Origin: Pseudonocardia sp. HH130630-07
GTDB lineage: Bacteria > Actinomycetota > Actinomycetes > Mycobacteriales > Pseudonocardiaceae
Direction of reading: 5' to 3'
Assembly: GCF_001698125.1 (NCBI RefSeq)
Contig: NZ_CP013854.1
Location: 558,001 to 622,000 of the forward strand
Length of the DNA: 64,000 nt
Position 1 is the stretch's first letter, and the number at the start of each line of letters is the position of its first letter. Positions 41,240-49,614 of the stretch are shown here, piece by piece. The notes beneath the pieces were generated by a model. That model was not told the origin of the DNA. It worked only from the letters and a program-made list of their open reading frames with translations, and made no database searches. Position numbers and translations under genes: made by a program.

Positions 41240-42246
41240 CCGCCACGACCGCACCCGCCGGCCCGGCCGGGCCGGCCCGCCGCGGCGGGCCGGCACCGGT
41301 CCCGGGCGGCCGGGCTCGCCCGGTACGCGCTGCTACGCGTCGGTCAGGGCCTGCTCACGATCTTCCTCACCGTCTCGACGGTGTTCGTGCTGGTCCGGCT
41401 GGCCCCCGGGGACCCGGCTGCGGCCTACGCCGGGCCGACCGCGTCGCCGGAGGACCTGGACCGGATCCGGGCCCAGCTCGGGCTGGACGAGCCGCTGCTC
41501 ACCCAGTACCTGACGTTCCTGGGCAACCTGCTGCGCGGGGACCTGGGGACCAGCTACTCCTTCGCCGCACCGGCACTCGACGTGGTGCTCGGCCGGGTGC
41601 CGTACACGATCACCCTCGCCGTGTCGGCGGTCGTGGTGACCACGCTGGTCGCGGTGCCGCTGGGCATCTGGATGGCCCGGCGCGCCGACACCGGCCGCGA
41701 GCTGGGCGCGACGTGCTCACCGTCGCCGGGCAGTCGATGCCCGACTTCTGGAGCGGCGTCATGCTGCTCACCCTGTTCTCGGTGCTGGTCCCGGTGCTGC
41801 CCGCCTCGGGCTTCGCGACGTGGTCCGGGCTGGTGCTGCCGACGCTGACCGTCGCGGTCCTGCAGATCGCCCTGATCTCCCGGCTGGTCCGCCGCGAGAT
41901 GACGGGTGCGCTGTCCGCGCCGTACCTGACCGTGGCGCGCTCCCGTGGCGCGGGCGAACGCTCGCTCGTCTGGCGCTACGCGATGGCCAACTCGGCGATC
42001 CCGGTGCTGACGGCGCTGGGGACCCGGTTCGCCGCGATGCTCAACGGCGTCGTCGTCGTCGAGGTGGTGTTCGCCTGGCCCGGCGTCGGCTCGCTCGTCG
42101 TCCGCGCCCTGGAGACCCGCGACTACCCGCTGATCCAGGCGACGGTGCTCGTCACCGCCGCGCTCGCGATCGGCGTCCAGCTGCTGATCGACCTCGCCTA
42201 CCCGCTGCTCGACCCGCGGGTGCGGCTCGGGAAGGAGTCCGCATGA
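41236..42246 (+). pseudogene. ABC transporter permease (DppB type) with two compensating frameshifts
   Basis: The start (ATG at 41236) and the C-terminal two thirds (from DVLTVAGQSMPDFWSGVMLL to the TGA at 42244) are in one frame. The segment from about 41311 to 41715, LARYALLRVGQGLLTIFLTV through APGDPAAAYAGP to RRADTGRELGA, is in the next frame. An extra base in the CCGGGC at 41310-41315 shifts the frame out, and a missing base in GGGCGCGACG near 41713-41718 shifts it back. The conserved DppB blocks (RLAPGDP, LGTSY, FAWPGVGSLVV, TRDYPLIQA) show that the ancestral protein had about 336 residues. Translated as it stands, the first membrane region would be nonsense. The cause is either decay or sequencing error. 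Confidence 0.8.
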
Positions 42247-43181
42247 CCGCCACCGTGCCCGACACCCGCGAACCGCGGCCCAGCGCGGTCACCCCACGGC
42301 TCGCCGCGGCCGCGCCCGCCCACCGGCAGGCCAGGGCGTCCCGGGTGAAGATCTGGATCGGCGCGGTGTGCACGGCGCTGGTCGTGCTGCCCGTGCTGTT
42401 CGCCCGGGTGCTCCCGCTGCCGGACCCGAACGCGGCCGAGCTGTCCGCCCGCCGCCTCCCGCCGCTGACCGACGGGCACCTGCTCGGCACCGACCAGCTC
42501 GGCCGCGACCTGCTCGCGCGGGTGCTGTCCGGCGGGCAGGTGTCGCTCACCGTCGGGGTGCTCGCGGTGTGCGTGTCCGGCCTGATCGGCCTGGTGCTGG
42601 GCTCGCTGGCCGGGTTCGGCGGCGGCTGAATGGACGCGCTGGCGTCCCGGCTCGCCGAGGCCCAGATGGCGTTGCCGCTGCTCATGATGCTGCTGCTGGT
42701 CGTCGCGTTGTTCGGGTCGTCGATCCCGGTGATCACCGCGGTGATCGCGGTGGCGCAGTGGCCCGAGGTGTTCCGGCTGACCCGGTCGCTGGTGCTCGTC
42801 GAGCGGGGGAAGCCCTACATCGACGCGGCCCGCACGCTCGGGCTCGGCCGGGCCGCGATCCTCGTCCGGCACGTGGTGCCGAACGTGGTGAAGCCGGCGT
42901 CGCTGGTCGTGCTGCTGCTGCTCGCCCAGGCGGTGCTGCTGGAGAGCGCGTTGTCCTACCTGGGCGCCGGGCCGGAGCGGCCGTTCGCGACCTGGGGCCG
43001 GATCGTCTCCGACGGCCAGGACTACGTGACGACGTCGTGGTGAATCGCCACGCTGCCCGGCCTGGTGATCGTGCTGCTGGTGGTCGGGGTGAACCTGCTG
43101 GGCGACGGCCTGCGCGACCGCTCCGGCGGCGTCGGCCGGCCCCGGTTCCTCGGCTTCGGGGCGAAGGGGGCCACGTCGTGA
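42243..43181 (+). pseudogene. ABC transporter permease (DppC type) with two in-frame TGA codons
   Basis: The gene reads in one frame from the ATG at 42243 to the TGA at 43179, about 312 codons as expected for DppC. Two TGA codons interrupt it, at 42627-42629 and 43041-43043. Both replace a tryptophan that is conserved in the family: ...SLAGFGGG-stop-MDALASRLAEAQ and ...QDYVTTSW-stop-IATLPGLVIVLL. Family motifs flank them (LLGTDQLGRDLLARVLSGGQ, AARTLGLGRAAILVRHVVPN, NLLGDGLRD). Each is TGG changed to TGA followed by AT. The first stop is followed at once by ATG, so re-initiation is possible. Upstream and downstream genes overlap it by 4 bp, so the operon layout is intact. Confidence 0.82.
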
Positions 43182-43996
43182 CGCCGCTGCTGGAGGTCGC
43201 GGACCTGCAGGTGGAGCTGGTCACCGGGCGCGGCGTGGTCCGCGCGGTCGACGGCGTGGACCTGCACGTGGGCGCGGGTGAGACGGTGACCCTGATCGGG
43301 GAGTCCGGCTCCGGCAAGTCGACGACGGCGATGGCCGTGCTCGGGCTGCTGCCGGCCGGCACCGCCGTCGTCACCGGGGTGGTGCGCTACGCGCTCGGCG
43401 CGGACGCGGGCCCCGTCGACGTGCTGGCCGACCCGCGGGCGCTGGACACGATCCGCGGTCGCGGGGTGTCGCTGATCCCGCAGGACCCGATGACGGCGCT
43501 GTCCCCGGTGCACACCGTCGGCGCGCAGCTCGGGCACGCACTCCGGCTGCGCACTCCCGGGGCCGGCCGGGCCGCGATCCGCGAGCGCGGGATCGCGCTG
43601 CTGGAGCAGGTGCACGTGCCGCGCCCGCAGACGCAGTGGCGGGCCTACCCGCACCAGCTGTCGGGCGGCATGCTGCAGCGGGTCCTGATCGCGGTCGCGC
43701 TGGCCGGGGAACCGCGGCTGATCGTCGCGGACGAACCGACCTCCGCGCTCGACGTCACGGTGCAGGCCGGGATCCTCGACCTGCTGCTGGAGCTGCAGGA
43801 ACGCACCGGCGTCGGGATGCTGCTCATCACCCACGACCTCGGCGTCGCCCGGCTCGTCTCGGACCGGATCCACGTCATGCGCTCCGGGGTGTTCGTGGAG
43901 TCCGGCGAGGTGGAGCAGGTCGTCGGCGCGCCGCGCGAGGAATACACCCGGGCGCTGATCGCCGCCGTCCCCACCCTGCAGGGAGCGACCCCATGA
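43178..43996 (+). CDS. ABC transporter ATP-binding protein (DppD type)
   Basis: 272 residues. Walker A is GESGSGKST (about residues 38-46), the Q-loop is LIPQDPMTALSPVH, the signature LSGGMLQRVLIA, Walker B LIVADEPTSALD and the H-loop LLITHDLG. The DppD/OppD subfamily is indicated by the QDP-MTALSP segment. It lacks the C-terminal oligopeptide extension with cysteines seen in some OppD proteins. It starts with a GTG overlapping the stop of the disrupted permease and overlaps the second ATPase gene (ATGA). It shows no damage, unlike the two permeases. Confidence 0.92.
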   Translation: MTPLLEVADLQVELVTGRGVVRAVDGVDLHVGAGETVTLIGESGSGKSTTAMAVLGLLPAGTAVVTGVVRYALGADAGPVDVLADPRALDTIRGRGVSLIPQDPMTALSPVHTVGAQLGHALRLRTPGAGRAAIRERGIALLEQVHVPRPQTQWRAYPHQLSGGMLQRVLIAVALAGEPRLIVADEPTSALDVTVQAGILDLLLELQERTGVGMLLITHDLGVARLVSDRIHVMRSGVFVESGEVEQVVGAPREEYTRALIAAVPTLQGATP

Positions 43997-44817
43997 CCCC
44001 GCATCTCGCCGTCCGCGGTCTCACCGTGGACTTCGGCCCGTTCCGGGCGGTCGACGGCGTCGACCTGTCCGTCGACCGCGGCGGCTCCCTGGCCGTGGTC
44101 GGCGGGTCCGGCTGCGGCAAGTCCACGATCGCCCGCAGCCTGGTCCGGCTGATCCGGCCGAACGCCGGCAGTATCGAGCTCGACGGCGTCGACGTCGCGA
44201 CGCTGCCCGAACGGCGGCTGCGGGCGCACCGCCGGAAGGTCCAGATGATCTTCCAGGACCCGTACGGCTCGCTGGACCCGCACCTCACCGCCGGGCGGAT
44301 CGTCGGCGAGCCGCTCGCCCTGCGCGGGATCCGGGGCCGGGCCGAGCGGGACCGCCGGGCGGTCGAGCTGCTGGACCGGGTGGGGCTGCCCGCCTCGGCG
44401 GCCCAGCGGCGGCCCGCCGAGTTCTCCGGCGGCCAGCGCCAGCGGATCGGGATCGCCCGCGCCCTGGCCAGCGACCCCGAGCTGCTGGTCTGCGACGAGG
44501 CGACCTCGGCGCTCGACGTCTCGGTGCAGGCCCAGGTGCTCGACCTGCTCCGCGAGCTGCGCCGCGACACCGGGCTGACGTTCGTGGTGATCGCGCACAA
44601 CCTGGGGGTGGTGCGGGAGATCAGCGAGCACGTGGTCGTCCTGTCCCACGGCCGGGTCGTCGAGTCCGGCCGGACCGCCGACGTCCTCGGCTCGCCGGCG
44701 CACGAGGTCACCCGGCAGCTGCGTGCGGCCGCGCTCGATCCCGCCGCGATCCGGGGGCGCAAGCCGCGCTCCGCGCTCGCCGGTGCCGTCCCCGCGGCCT
44801 CCGGGGTCACCCCGTGA
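43993..44817 (+). CDS. ABC transporter ATP-binding protein (DppF type)
   Basis: 274 residues. Walker A is GGSGCGKST (about residues 37-45), the Q-loop MIFQDPYGSLDPHLT is the hallmark of the DppF/OppF branch, the signature is FSGGQRQRIGIARAL, Walker B LLVCDEATSALDVS and the H-loop FVVIAHNLG. It forms the second half of the heterodimeric ATPase. The C-terminal tail RKPRSALAGAVPAASGVTP is short. It overlaps genes on both sides by 4 bp and is intact. Confidence 0.92.
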   Translation: MTPHLAVRGLTVDFGPFRAVDGVDLSVDRGGSLAVVGGSGCGKSTIARSLVRLIRPNAGSIELDGVDVATLPERRLRAHRRKVQMIFQDPYGSLDPHLTAGRIVGEPLALRGIRGRAERDRRAVELLDRVGLPASAAQRRPAEFSGGQRQRIGIARALASDPELLVCDEATSALDVSVQAQVLDLLRELRRDTGLTFVVIAHNLGVVREISEHVVVLSHGRVVESGRTADVLGSPAHEVTRQLRAAALDPAAIRGRKPRSALAGAVPAASGVTP

Positions 44818-46043
44818 CCGCCGCCGGCGGGGCGGGCGGCGCCCCGGCCGAGCTGCCCGGCCCCACCGACGGCCTGCTCCGCCCGCACCCCGGTGAGCCG
44901 GACCGCCGGGACGCCCTGCTCTCGGTCCTGGACGTGCAGAACCACGCCGCGAACCTCGCCGAGCTGCCCGGTGGGGTGCTGGCCTGCGTCTGGTTCGGCG
45001 GCACCCAGGAGGGTGTCGGCGACATCGGGGTGCGGCTGTCCCGGCTGGAGCCCGGCGCCGACCGGTGGACCGAGCCGGTCGTGCTGTCGCACGACCCGGA
45101 CCGCTCGGAGCAGAACCCGCTGCTGTTCCTGAGCCCGTCCGGCACGGTGTGGTTGCTGTGGACCGCGCAGGTCGCGGGCAACCAGGACACCGCGGAGGTC
45201 CGGCTGCGGACCTCCGCCGACGGCGGCCGGACCTGGGACGCACCCCGCACCCTGTTCCCGGCCGGCGACGGCGGCGGGCTGTTCGTCCGGCAGCCGGTGG
45301 TGGTCACCGGCACCGGCCGGTGGCTGCTGCCGGTCTGGCACTGCGTCACCCCGCCGGAGGGACGGTGGGCCGGTGACCTCGACACCTCCGTCGTGCTGGT
45401 CTCCGACGACGACGGCGGTTCCTGGCGCGAGGTGACCGTGCCGGGGAGCACCGGCCAGGTGCACATGAACGTGGTGGCACTCCCGGACGGCTCGCTGGCC
45501 GCGTTCTACCGCAGCCGCCGGGCCGACGCGGTGCACCGCTCGGTCTCCACCGACGACGGCGACACCTGGACGGTTCCCGAGCCGGTCAACCTGCCGAACA
45601 ACAACTCCTCGATCCAGGTGACCGCGCTGCCCGACGGCCGTCTCGCCCTGGTCGGCAACCCCAGCTCGCGGGCCGACGCGACCGCCCGCCGGGCGTCGCT
45701 CTACGACGAGATCTCCGACAGCGGCGCCGTCGGGGCCGTCGGTACCCCCGACGCCGTCCGGGAGGGCGCATTCTGGGGAGCCCCCCGGGCCCCGATGACC
45801 CTCGCCCTGTCCGCGGACGGCGGCCGGACCTGGCCGGACCGCCGCGACCTGGAGACCGGCGACGGTTTCTGCCTGGTCAACGACTCACGCGGGCGGCGGA
45901 ACCGGGAGTTCTCCTACCCCAGCGTGCTCCCGGCCGCCGACGGTGGGCTGCACGTCGCCTACACCTACTACCGGCAGGCGATCCGGTACGTGCACCTCGC
46001 CGCGGCGGGGGCTCAGCGCGGGCGCAGCACGAAGGCGGTGTAG
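44814..46043 (+). CDS. Sialidase-like BNR-repeat protein, probably cytoplasmic
   Basis: 409 residues of a six-bladed propeller type. Four Asp-box (BNR) motifs are visible: SADGGRTWDAP, SDDDGGSWREV, STDDGDTWTVP and SADGGRTWPDR. The N-terminus has no signal peptide or lipobox, so the protein is probably cytoplasmic. That fits the exo-alpha-sialidase-like BNR_2 family found in sugar-acid and lyase operons rather than secreted sialidases. An Arg triad cannot be assigned with certainty. The GTG at 44814 overlaps the ATPase stop, so it belongs to the transporter operon and may cleave or lyse the imported conjugate. Its 3' end overlaps the converging methyltransferase gene by 31 bp. Confidence 0.82.
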   Translation: MTAAGGAGGAPAELPGPTDGLLRPHPGEPDRRDALLSVLDVQNHAANLAELPGGVLACVWFGGTQEGVGDIGVRLSRLEPGADRWTEPVVLSHDPDRSEQNPLLFLSPSGTVWLLWTAQVAGNQDTAEVRLRTSADGGRTWDAPRTLFPAGDGGGLFVRQPVVVTGTGRWLLPVWHCVTPPEGRWAGDLDTSVVLVSDDDGGSWREVTVPGSTGQVHMNVVALPDGSLAAFYRSRRADAVHRSVSTDDGDTWTVPEPVNLPNNNSSIQVTALPDGRLALVGNPSSRADATARRASLYDEISDSGAVGAVGTPDAVREGAFWGAPRAPMTLALSADGGRTWPDRRDLETGDGFCLVNDSRGRRNREFSYPSVLPAADGGLHVAYTYYRQAIRYVHLAAAGAQRGRSTKAV

Positions 46044-46750
46044 CCGTACTCCGTCCCGTGCTGCTCGCGGACCCTGATCTCCCGGCCGACCGCGTCGAGG
46101 CCGGCCGGGTCGACGCCCTCCTCGCGCAGCAGCTCGATGCGGGCCGCCAGCGGCCGGTAGTAGGCGGCCCAGTCGGCGTCGGGCAGCAGGTAGGTGGCCG
46201 CCACCGTGTACCCGGCGCGCTGGGCCGCGGCGACGTTGTCGGCGGTGGTCCGCATCGCCGGGTACGCCTCGTCCCAGAACTCCCTGGCCCCCGGCGACGG
46301 TTCGGGCGTCGTCCACTCCGCCTCGGTCAGCACCAGCACCCCGCCCGGGGCCAGCAGCCGGCGCCACGCGGCCAGCGCCGCGTCGAAGCCCATGATGTAG
46401 GCCGCCCCGTCCGACCAGACGACGTCGGCCTCCCCGTCCGGCAGCGGCAGGTCGTCCATCGGCGCCACCAGCGTCCGGACCCGGTCGCCGAAGCCGGCGG
46501 TCGCGGCCCGGCCGCGCAGCCGCTGCAGGTACGGCTCGTGGGTGTCCACCGCGGTCACCGTGCCACCGGTCGCCGCGGCCAGCGGCAGGGTCGCCGGTCC
46601 GGTCCCGCAACCGATGTCGACGATCCGCGGCCGGTCGGGCAGCTCGCCGGCGAGCTGCAGCAGCAGCGCCGTCGTCTCCTCCGATCCGGGCGCCTCGCGC
46701 GGCAGGTCCTCGTGCGCGGCCAGGAACACGTGTTCCAGCGGTGTGCTCAC
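46013..46750 (-). CDS. SAM-dependent class I methyltransferase
   Basis: 245 residues. Motif I is PRIVDIGCGTGPATLPLA (about residues 42-59), with the acidic motif II in VTAVDTHEPYLQRL and then VVWSDGAAYIMGF and LAPGGVLVLTEAEW. The fold is that of small-molecule methyltransferases. The acceptor is unknown. I take the GTG at 46750 (VSTPLEHVFLAAHEDLPREA); the open frame continues upstream antisense to the DedA gene without homology. The gene converges on the sialidase-like gene with an antisense overlap of 31 bp. Confidence 0.85.
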   Translation of the reverse strand: MSTPLEHVFLAAHEDLPREAPGSEETTALLLQLAGELPDRPRIVDIGCGTGPATLPLAAATGGTVTAVDTHEPYLQRLRGRAATAGFGDRVRTLVAPMDDLPLPDGEADVVWSDGAAYIMGFDAALAAWRRLLAPGGVLVLTEAEWTTPEPSPGAREFWDEAYPAMRTTADNVAAAQRAGYTVAATYLLPDADWAAYYRPLAARIELLREEGVDPAGLDAVGREIRVREQHGTEYGYTAFVLRPR

Positions 46751-46819
46751 GTGCGCGCATGATGCCCTGAGTCGGCGCTCCCCGCAGCACCGATACGGCA
46801 TCGTGATGAACTGGGGGGC

Positions 46820-47440
46820 GTGCACGTCGACTCGCTCCTGCTGACGATCCCCCCGCTCGCCGTCTACCTGCTCTGCGCGGGCGTGGTCGGGGTGGAGAGC
46901 ATCGGGGTCCCGTTGCCCGGCGAGATCGTGCTGGTGGGAGCCGCGCTGCTGGCCGCGCGGCCCGGATCGGCCGTCGACCCGGTGCTGGTCGCGACGTGCG
47001 CGGCGGCGGGGGCGATCGTGGGCGACTCGATCGGGTACTCCGTCGGACGCCGATACGGCACCCGGTTGCTCGACCGTCTCGGCCGCCGGTTCCCCAAGCA
47101 CATGGGCCCGGGGCACATCCGGGTCGCGCGCCGGATCTTCGACCGGCACGGCGTCTGGGCGGTGCTGTTCGGCCGGTTCGTCGCGATCCTGCGCATCCTC
47201 GCCGGACCGCTGGCCGGGACGATGAAGATGCGCTACCCGGCGTTCCTCGCCGCGAACGCGACCGGTGCCGTGCTGTGGGCCGGTGGCACGGTCGCGGCGA
47301 TCTACGCGCTCGGCATCGTGGCCGAGACCTGGCTGAAGCGCTTCTCCTGGGTCGGCCTGGTGGTCGCCGTCGTCGCCGGGCTCCTGGTGTCGCGGGCCGT
47401 GCGCAACCGGGTCGAGCGCGCCGCGGCCCAGGAGGAGTGA
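46820..47440 (+). CDS. DedA family membrane protein
   Basis: 206 residues with four to five membrane segments. The family motif is GVPLPGEIVLVGAALLA near the start, followed by GDSIGYSVGRRYGTRLLDR and the conserved basic/Gly block VLFGRFVAILRILAGPLAGTMKMRYPAFLAANATGA. DedA proteins are membrane-homeostasis factors; some act as undecaprenyl-phosphate or phospholipid flippases. Which one applies here cannot be said. The start is the GTG at 46820 after a GGGGGG stretch. It converges on the reductase gene at 47447 with a 6-bp gap. Confidence 0.9.
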   Translation: MHVDSLLLTIPPLAVYLLCAGVVGVESIGVPLPGEIVLVGAALLAARPGSAVDPVLVATCAAAGAIVGDSIGYSVGRRYGTRLLDRLGRRFPKHMGPGHIRVARRIFDRHGVWAVLFGRFVAILRILAGPLAGTMKMRYPAFLAANATGAVLWAGGTVAAIYALGIVAETWLKRFSWVGLVVAVVAGLLVSRAVRNRVERAAAQEE

Positions 47441-47446
47441 GCCCGG

Positions 47447-47998
47447 TCAGACCACGCGGTGGCAGGTGTAGGTCACGCCGCCGGTGAACGACTTCGCGTC
47501 GGTCCGGGTCAGCTTCTCGTGCGACCAGCCGGCCGGGAACAGGCCGCGCCCCGCGCCCTGCACGACCGGGTAGTGGAACAGGCGCAGCTCGTCCACCAGC
47601 CCGGCGGCGATCAGCGTGTGGCAGAGCGTGATGCTGCCGGTGACCACGATGTCCTGGCCCGGCTGTTCCTTCAGCGCGCGGACCTCGGCGACCGGGTCAC
47701 CGGAGAGGATCCTGGAGTTCCGCCACCGCGGGTCGGTCAGTGTCGAGGAGACGACGTACTTGGCGACCCGGTTCAGGTAGTCGGTGACACCGGTCTCGTC
47801 GGCGGTCTGCTCCGGCCAGAACCCGCGGAAGTCGGTGAAGGTCCGGCGGCCCAGCAGGACGGCGTCGCAGGTCTCGTCGTGCCGGAGCATCTCGGCGTGC
47901 AGGTCGGTGCCGGTCCCGGCGGTCGGGTCGAACCAGGAGCCGAGCATCTCCACGGCTCCGTCGAGGGTGATGTTCTGGGTGATGGCCAGGGTGCGCAC
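47447..47998 (-). CDS. Dihydrofolate-reductase-fold (RibD C-terminal) protein
   Basis: 183 residues. The N-terminus RTLAITQNITLDGAVEMLGSWFD, the middle CDAVLLGRRTFTDFRGFWP and the C-terminal DIVVTGSITLCHTLIAAGLVDELRLFHYPVVQGAG are the conserved blocks of the DHFR-like RibD_C family. These proteins have the NADPH-binding reductase fold but usually lack a proven substrate; they are neither true folate reductases nor riboflavin enzymes. The GTG at 47998 follows GGAGG at 48007-48011. It is separate from the ferredoxin/P450 pair upstream. Confidence 0.88.
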   Translation of the reverse strand: MRTLAITQNITLDGAVEMLGSWFDPTAGTGTDLHAEMLRHDETCDAVLLGRRTFTDFRGFWPEQTADETGVTDYLNRVAKYVVSSTLTDPRWRNSRILSGDPVAEVRALKEQPGQDIVVTGSITLCHTLIAAGLVDELRLFHYPVVQGAGRGLFPAGWSHEKLTRTDAKSFTGGVTYTCHRVV

Positions 47999-48073
47999 GA
48001 GGTGCCTCCACGGTCGTCCGTCGTCGTACACGAGGGCAGACCGTGGAGGCGTCCCGGACTCATCGGAGGACGG

Positions 48074-48271
48074 TCAGCCCTCGTGGACGGTGATCGCCGC
48101 GGCCGGGCAGCCCGCCGCCGCGTGCCGCACCGCGGCGTGCTCGGACTCCGGCGGCTCGGCGTCGAGCAGCTCGACGATCGCGTCGGAGTCGCGCTGGTCG
48201 AACACCTCGGGCGCGGTGAGCAGGCACTGCCCGGACCCGACGCAGCGCTCCTGGTCGGCCGCCACCTTCAT
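48074..48271 (-). CDS. 3Fe-4S ferredoxin, partner of the P450
   Basis: 65 residues. Three cysteines are arranged as C-x5-C (RCVGSGQC) and a distant C-P (AAGCPAAAI), the layout of 3Fe-4S ferredoxins that serve actinobacterial P450s. The usual fourth cysteine is replaced (GSG). Its ATG overlaps the stop of the P450 gene (ATGA), so the two are translated together and it is almost certainly the electron donor. No ferredoxin reductase gene lies nearby. Confidence 0.92.
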   Translation of the reverse strand: MKVAADQERCVGSGQCLLTAPEVFDQRDSDAIVELLDAEPPESEHAAVRHAAAGCPAAAITVHEG

Positions 48272-49494
48272 CGGGCCGCCCCCGTCCAGGTGACCGGCAG
48301 GCTGCGGACGCCGCCGGTGATGTGGTCGGTCCGGACGTCCAGCTCGTCCATCCCGACGGCCAGGCGCAGCTCCGGCAGTCGCCGGGCCAGCGTCGCGAAC
48401 ACCGCCCGCAGCTCGGTGCGCGCCAGGCTCGCGCCGATGCAGAAGTGCGGGCCGTGCCCGAAACCGACGTGGCCGCGCTCGGCCCGGTCCGGGTCGAACG
48501 TCTCGGCGTCGTCGAACACCCCGGCGTCCCGGTTGGCCGCGTTGACCGAGAGGATCACCGCGTCCCCGCGCTCGATGACGACCCCGCCGGCTTCGACGTC
48601 GGTGTGCGCGTACCGCAGCAGTCCGAGGTCCCCGGGGGCACCGAGCCGCATGATCTCCTCGATCACGGCGTCGATCCGGCCGTCCGGGTCCGCGGCCAGG
48701 GCGTCCCACTGGTCGCGGTTGCTCATCAGGAACAGGACGCCGAGGCCGATCCGGTTCACCGTCGTCTCGTGCCCGGCGAACAGCAGGCCGACGCACAGCC
48801 GGACCATCTCCGGGTAGCCGAACGTCTCGTCCTGCGCCTGTGCCTGCACCAGGTCGGAGATGACGTCCTCACCGGGCTCGGCCCGCTTGCCCTCGGCGAG
48901 GCCCGCCATGTAGTGGCCGAACTCCTCGCGGGCGTCGTGCGCGTCCTGCCCGGAGTAGGTGGCCATGCGGTCCGACAGCGCGCGGAAGTAGTCGCCGTCG
49001 GCCTCGGGCACCCCGAGCAGGCTGCAGATGACGGCCACCGGGAGCGGGAAGGCGAGGTGGGTGTGCAGGTCGGCGACGCCGTCGGACGCGCTCTCCCGGT
49101 CGGCGACCAGCGCGTCGACGTAGCCGTCGACCAGTTCCTGGACGTGCGCGGACAGCCGGCGCATCCGCTTCGCCGAGAACGCCGGCGTGAGCAGCCGGCG
49201 CATCCGGGTGTGCTCCTGCTCCTCGGAGTCGTAGTCACCCGACGGGCCGTCCAGCACCGCGGCCGCGTGGATCCGCGACGCCTTCTCCGGCTCCGGGTGC
49301 GAGCGGCCCAACCGCTTGTCCCCCAGCAGGTCGCGGACCTCGGCGAACCGGGTGACCAGCCACGCCGGATCACCGGCCGGGGTGGTGACGGCTGCGATCG
49401 GCGCCTCCCGGCGCAGGACGTCGTAGAACGGGGCGATCTCGAGCAGGTTCGGCCGGGTGAACGGGAGCTGCGGGCGTTCGGCGGCGAGGGTCAT
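48268..49494 (-). CDS. Cytochrome P450
   Basis: 408 residues, soluble class I bacterial P450. The oxygen-binding I-helix motif is LLFAGHETTVNRIG, the ExxR motif EEIMR, and the heme-binding loop FGHGPHFCIGASLAR carries the axial Cys at about residue 351. The general pattern (MRRLLTPAFSAKRM, ISDLVQAQAQDE) resembles the CYP107/CYP105 type macrolide and xenobiotic hydroxylases of actinobacteria. The substrate is unknown. It is co-transcribed with its ferredoxin and divergent from a TetR gene, with an operator-like palindrome between them, so induction by a small ligand is likely. Confidence 0.93.
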   Translation of the reverse strand: MTLAAERPQLPFTRPNLLEIAPFYDVLRREAPIAAVTTPAGDPAWLVTRFAEVRDLLGDKRLGRSHPEPEKASRIHAAAVLDGPSGDYDSEEQEHTRMRRLLTPAFSAKRMRRLSAHVQELVDGYVDALVADRESASDGVADLHTHLAFPLPVAVICSLLGVPEADGDYFRALSDRMATYSGQDAHDAREEFGHYMAGLAEGKRAEPGEDVISDLVQAQAQDETFGYPEMVRLCVGLLFAGHETTVNRIGLGVLFLMSNRDQWDALAADPDGRIDAVIEEIMRLGAPGDLGLLRYAHTDVEAGGVVIERGDAVILSVNAANRDAGVFDDAETFDPDRAERGHVGFGHGPHFCIGASLARTELRAVFATLARRLPELRLAVGMDELDVRTDHITGGVRSLPVTWTGAAR

Positions 49495-49532
49495 CGGGCG
49501 TCCTCCCTGGGTGGTGGTGCCCTCACCCTACG

Positions 49533-49558
49533 ATTTATTGGCACTATCTGCCATAAAT
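49533..49558. promoter_or_regulatory. TetR-type operator between the P450 and tetR genes
   Basis: ATTTATTGGCA (49533-49543) and TGCCATAAAT (49549-49558) form a near-perfect palindrome around CTATC. The patch is strikingly AT-rich for this DNA and lies in the 120-bp divergent gap, so it probably also contains promoter elements. Confidence 0.65.
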
Positions 49559-49614
49559 GTGACCGCTTAGGGTGTCGACGTCACGAACACCCGGATCCCG
49601 GGAAGGAGGTAGCC

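Noticed and set aside
42630..43043. Stand-alone small permease starting at the ATG after the first in-frame TGA
   Set aside because: It corresponds to the middle of a DppC protein, and homologous sequence lies in the same frame on both sides of the stops.
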